Below, piece by piece: positions 7,057 to 8,326 of a DNA stretch of 8,326 bases. The DNA is from Acidobacteriota bacterium (GTDB taxonomy: Bacteria > Acidobacteriota > Terriglobia > Terriglobales > Acidobacteriaceae), in the NCBI GenBank assembly GCA_021798235.1, contig JAJZMO010000077.1, positions 1 to 8,326 on the forward strand. The letters are read 5' to 3'. Position 1 is the first letter of the stretch. Every line of letters begins with the position of its first letter. The position numbers and the translations under genes were made by a program. Below the pieces are notes generated by a model. That model made no database searches, had not been told where the DNA came from, and saw only the letters and a program-made list of their open reading frames with translations.

Positions 7057-7947
7057 ATGACCCAAATTTCCCTCTGGACAGCCGAGAATCTACCTGCTAG
7101 CCAGCAAATCGTAAATGTCGCGCAGGTCCCCCAACGCAGCCCGCTGCGGTACCCTGGAGGCAAGACTTGGCTCGTCCCTCATATCCGTACATGGCTTAGA
7201 AGTATCCCCAAGCCCAAAATTCTAATCGAGCCTTTCGCCGGCGGAGGAATCATCAGCCTTACCGCAGCATTTGAAGACTTGGCGGATCACATCATCATGG
7301 TCGAGATGGATGATGGAGTTGCGTCACTATGGGAGACAATTCTATCGGCGGATAGCGAGTGGCTGGTTGAGCGCATACTTTCCTTTGATTTGTCCTTTGA
7401 ATCCGTGCGAGAGGAGCAGGCCAAAACGCCTCTATCGCGCCGGGAACTTGGCTTCCAAACATTACTGAGGAACAGGACAAGCCATGGCGGCATTCTTGCC
7501 CCCGGCAGTGGCATCATCAAAAACGGTGAAAATGGCAGGGGCATTCAATCTCGCTGGTATGCTCAAACCCTAGCGAAGCGAATACGAAACATCGGACATA
7601 TCCGCGAGAAGATTTCTTTTATTCACGGAGATGGCATACAGATCATGCACCAGCATGAATCGAGTGCCTCGTCCGCATTTTTCCTTGATCCTCCATACAC
7701 CGCAGGACTGAACGGAAAACGGGCTGGAAAGCGCCTGTATACACATAATGAGTTGGACCACGAAAGCCTATTTCAGCAAGCTAAAGCTGTGCATGGTTCT
7801 GTCCTGATGACCTATGACCACTGCAAAGACGTAGTCGAAATGGCTCACAGATATGGCTTTCCATACAAAATCATTGCCATGAAGAATACACATCACGCCA
7901 CAATGCAGGAAATTCTTCTCGGCAATGATCTTCGCTGGGTAGGTTGA
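7057..7947 (+). CDS. D12-class (Dam-like) DNA amino-methyltransferase, modification partner
   Basis: A 296-residue S-adenosylmethionine-dependent DNA methyltransferase of the D12 (Dam-like, alpha-group) class, which typically makes N6-methyladenine. Motif X is PLRYPGGK (29-36), motif I for AdoMet binding is EPFAGGG (58-64), an acidic loop follows (VEMDD, 82-86), and catalytic motif IV is DPPY (211-214). The order X-I-target recognition-IV fits the alpha group, with the recognition region expected between about 90 and 200. The length is normal and the gene intact. Its job is presumably to protect the host DNA from the NotI-like nuclease encoded immediately upstream on the same strand. DPPY enzymes can rarely be N4-cytosine methylases, so the methylated base is inferred. 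There is no SD before the ATG; a -10-like box lies five bases upstream. Confidence 0.93.
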   Translation: MTQISLWTAENLPASQQIVNVAQVPQRSPLRYPGGKTWLVPHIRTWLRSIPKPKILIEPFAGGGIISLTAAFEDLADHIIMVEMDDGVASLWETILSADSEWLVERILSFDLSFESVREEQAKTPLSRRELGFQTLLRNRTSHGGILAPGSGIIKNGENGRGIQSRWYAQTLAKRIRNIGHIREKISFIHGDGIQIMHQHESSASSAFFLDPPYTAGLNGKRAGKRLYTHNELDHESLFQQAKAVHGSVLMTYDHCKDVVEMAHRYGFPYKIIAMKNTHHATMQEILLGNDLRWVG

Positions 7948-8023
7948 TACTCTCACTTCACTGTTTCTCTGGTAAATCCTTCCTTCTCCTTGTACTTTCC
8001 CCGCCCTGTGGTCGGCGCTGGCG

Positions 8024-8044
8024 CTCTCATGAAACAATAGAGAG
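8024..8044 (+). promoter_or_regulatory. Possible leader hairpin with a three-codon mini-ORF before the ABC-F gene
   Basis: CTCTC (8024-8028) can pair with GAGAG (8040-8044) around an 11-base loop. The loop contains ATG AAA CAA and the start of the TAG stop codon (mini-ORF 8029-8040). The GAGAG arm is the only SD-like purine run before the ABC-F ATG at 8049, so pairing would hide it. Some antibiotic-resistance ABC-F genes are controlled by short leader peptides, but the YbiT type is not known to me as one of them. The stem is short and could be chance. Confidence 0.2.
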
Positions 8045-8048
8045 ACCG

Positions 8049-8326
8049 ATGATTTCCGTTAGCAATGTCAGCATGCGTTATGGAGCCAAGGTCCTGTTTG
8101 AGGACGTCTCCACCACCTTTACGCCGGGCCGCCGTTACGGCCTGACCGGCCCCAATGGAGCGGGCAAATCCACCTTTATGAAGATTTTGACCGGCGAGCT
8201 GGACGCGCAAAAAGGCTCCGTCGTCCGCCCCAAGAAAATGGGCGTGCTGCGTCAGGATCAATATGCCTTTGACGCCTATCGCGTCCTCGACACCGTCATC
8301 ATGGGCAACAAGGGCCTGTGGGCGGC
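8049..8326 (+). CDS. ybiT: ABC-F family ATPase, YbiT type (5' part, cut by window edge)
   Basis: Only the first 92 codons are present, running off the right edge. The fragment starts MISVSNVSMRYG and contains the Walker A motif GPNGAGKST (34-42) and a Q-loop in LRQDQYAF (Gln69), followed by VLDTVIMGNKGLW. The LRQDQ-F/Y-AF and LDTVIMG-x-K segments closely match E. coli YbiT as I remember it, which distinguishes it from EttA, Uup and YheS. ABC-F proteins have two ATPase domains and no membrane part, and act at the ribosomal E site in translation. The second domain, signature motif and Walker B are outside the window, so completeness cannot be judged. The start is the ATG at 8049, preceded by a weak purine run (8040-8044). 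Sampled GC appears to return to the higher background here. Confidence 0.92.
   Translation, partial: MISVSNVSMRYGAKVLFEDVSTTFTPGRRYGLTGPNGAGKSTFMKILTGELDAQKGSVVRPKKMGVLRQDQYAFDAYRVLDTVIMGNKGLWA

Noticed and set aside
1..8326. tRNA, rRNA, CRISPR array, insertion sequence, or a NotI site (GCGGCCGC)
   Set aside because: None was seen on reading the sequence. There is no transposase or integrase frame and no regularly spaced short repeats outside the Ig-coding region.

Overview
The window looks like a piece of an Acidobacteriota chromosome, most likely class Terriglobia (relatives of Terriglobus, Edaphobacter, Granulicella). This is an inference from family resemblance: the first gene is a giant secreted NHL-propeller/Ig-repeat protein with a C-terminal hydrophobic hairpin and a lipobox-like Cys, an architecture I associate with that group. 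No rRNA or other phylogenetic marker is present to confirm it. All six supported genes are on the + strand.

Layout. (1) 146-4384: a 1412-residue exported repeat protein with a signal peptide, two NHL propellers of six repeats each, a HYDIN/choice-of-anchor-D-like domain, four Ig-like repeats, a further beta domain, then two hydrophobic segments and a short Thr/Pro tail. A strong intrinsic terminator (4399-4436) closes this unit. (2) 4621-4878: an 85-residue Cys-rich, zinc-ribbon-like hypothetical protein. (3) 4972-5934: a cation diffusion facilitator (CzcD/ZitB type), probably a zinc exporter, with His at the N-terminus and a Cys/His-rich C-terminal tail. (4) 6114-6995 and 7057-7947: a two-gene type II restriction-modification module, made of a compact NotI-family PD-(D/E)XK endonuclease with a four-Cys metal site and a D12-class (Dam-like) amino-methyltransferase. 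(5) 8049-end: the first 92 codons of an ABC-F ATPase of the YbiT type, cut by the window edge.

The restriction-modification pair is the main item of interest. The nuclease carries the NotI-type cysteine signature and active-site pattern but is much shorter than NotI as I remember it. It is paired with a methyltransferase whose family normally methylates adenine. If that holds here, the target cannot be the adenine-free NotI site GCGGCCGC. In hand-counted sample lines the module is lower in GC than the CDF gene, which fits acquisition as an island between chromosomal housekeeping genes.

The CDF gene and both restriction-modification genes lack a Shine-Dalgarno sequence and instead have a TANNNT (-10-like) box 5 to 9 bases before the ATG. 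This suggests leaderless or near-leaderless transcripts. The repeat-protein gene and the small Cys-rich gene have SD-like sequences instead. The leader of the ABC-F gene contains a three-codon mini-ORF inside a small potential hairpin whose 3' arm is the SD-like purine stretch.
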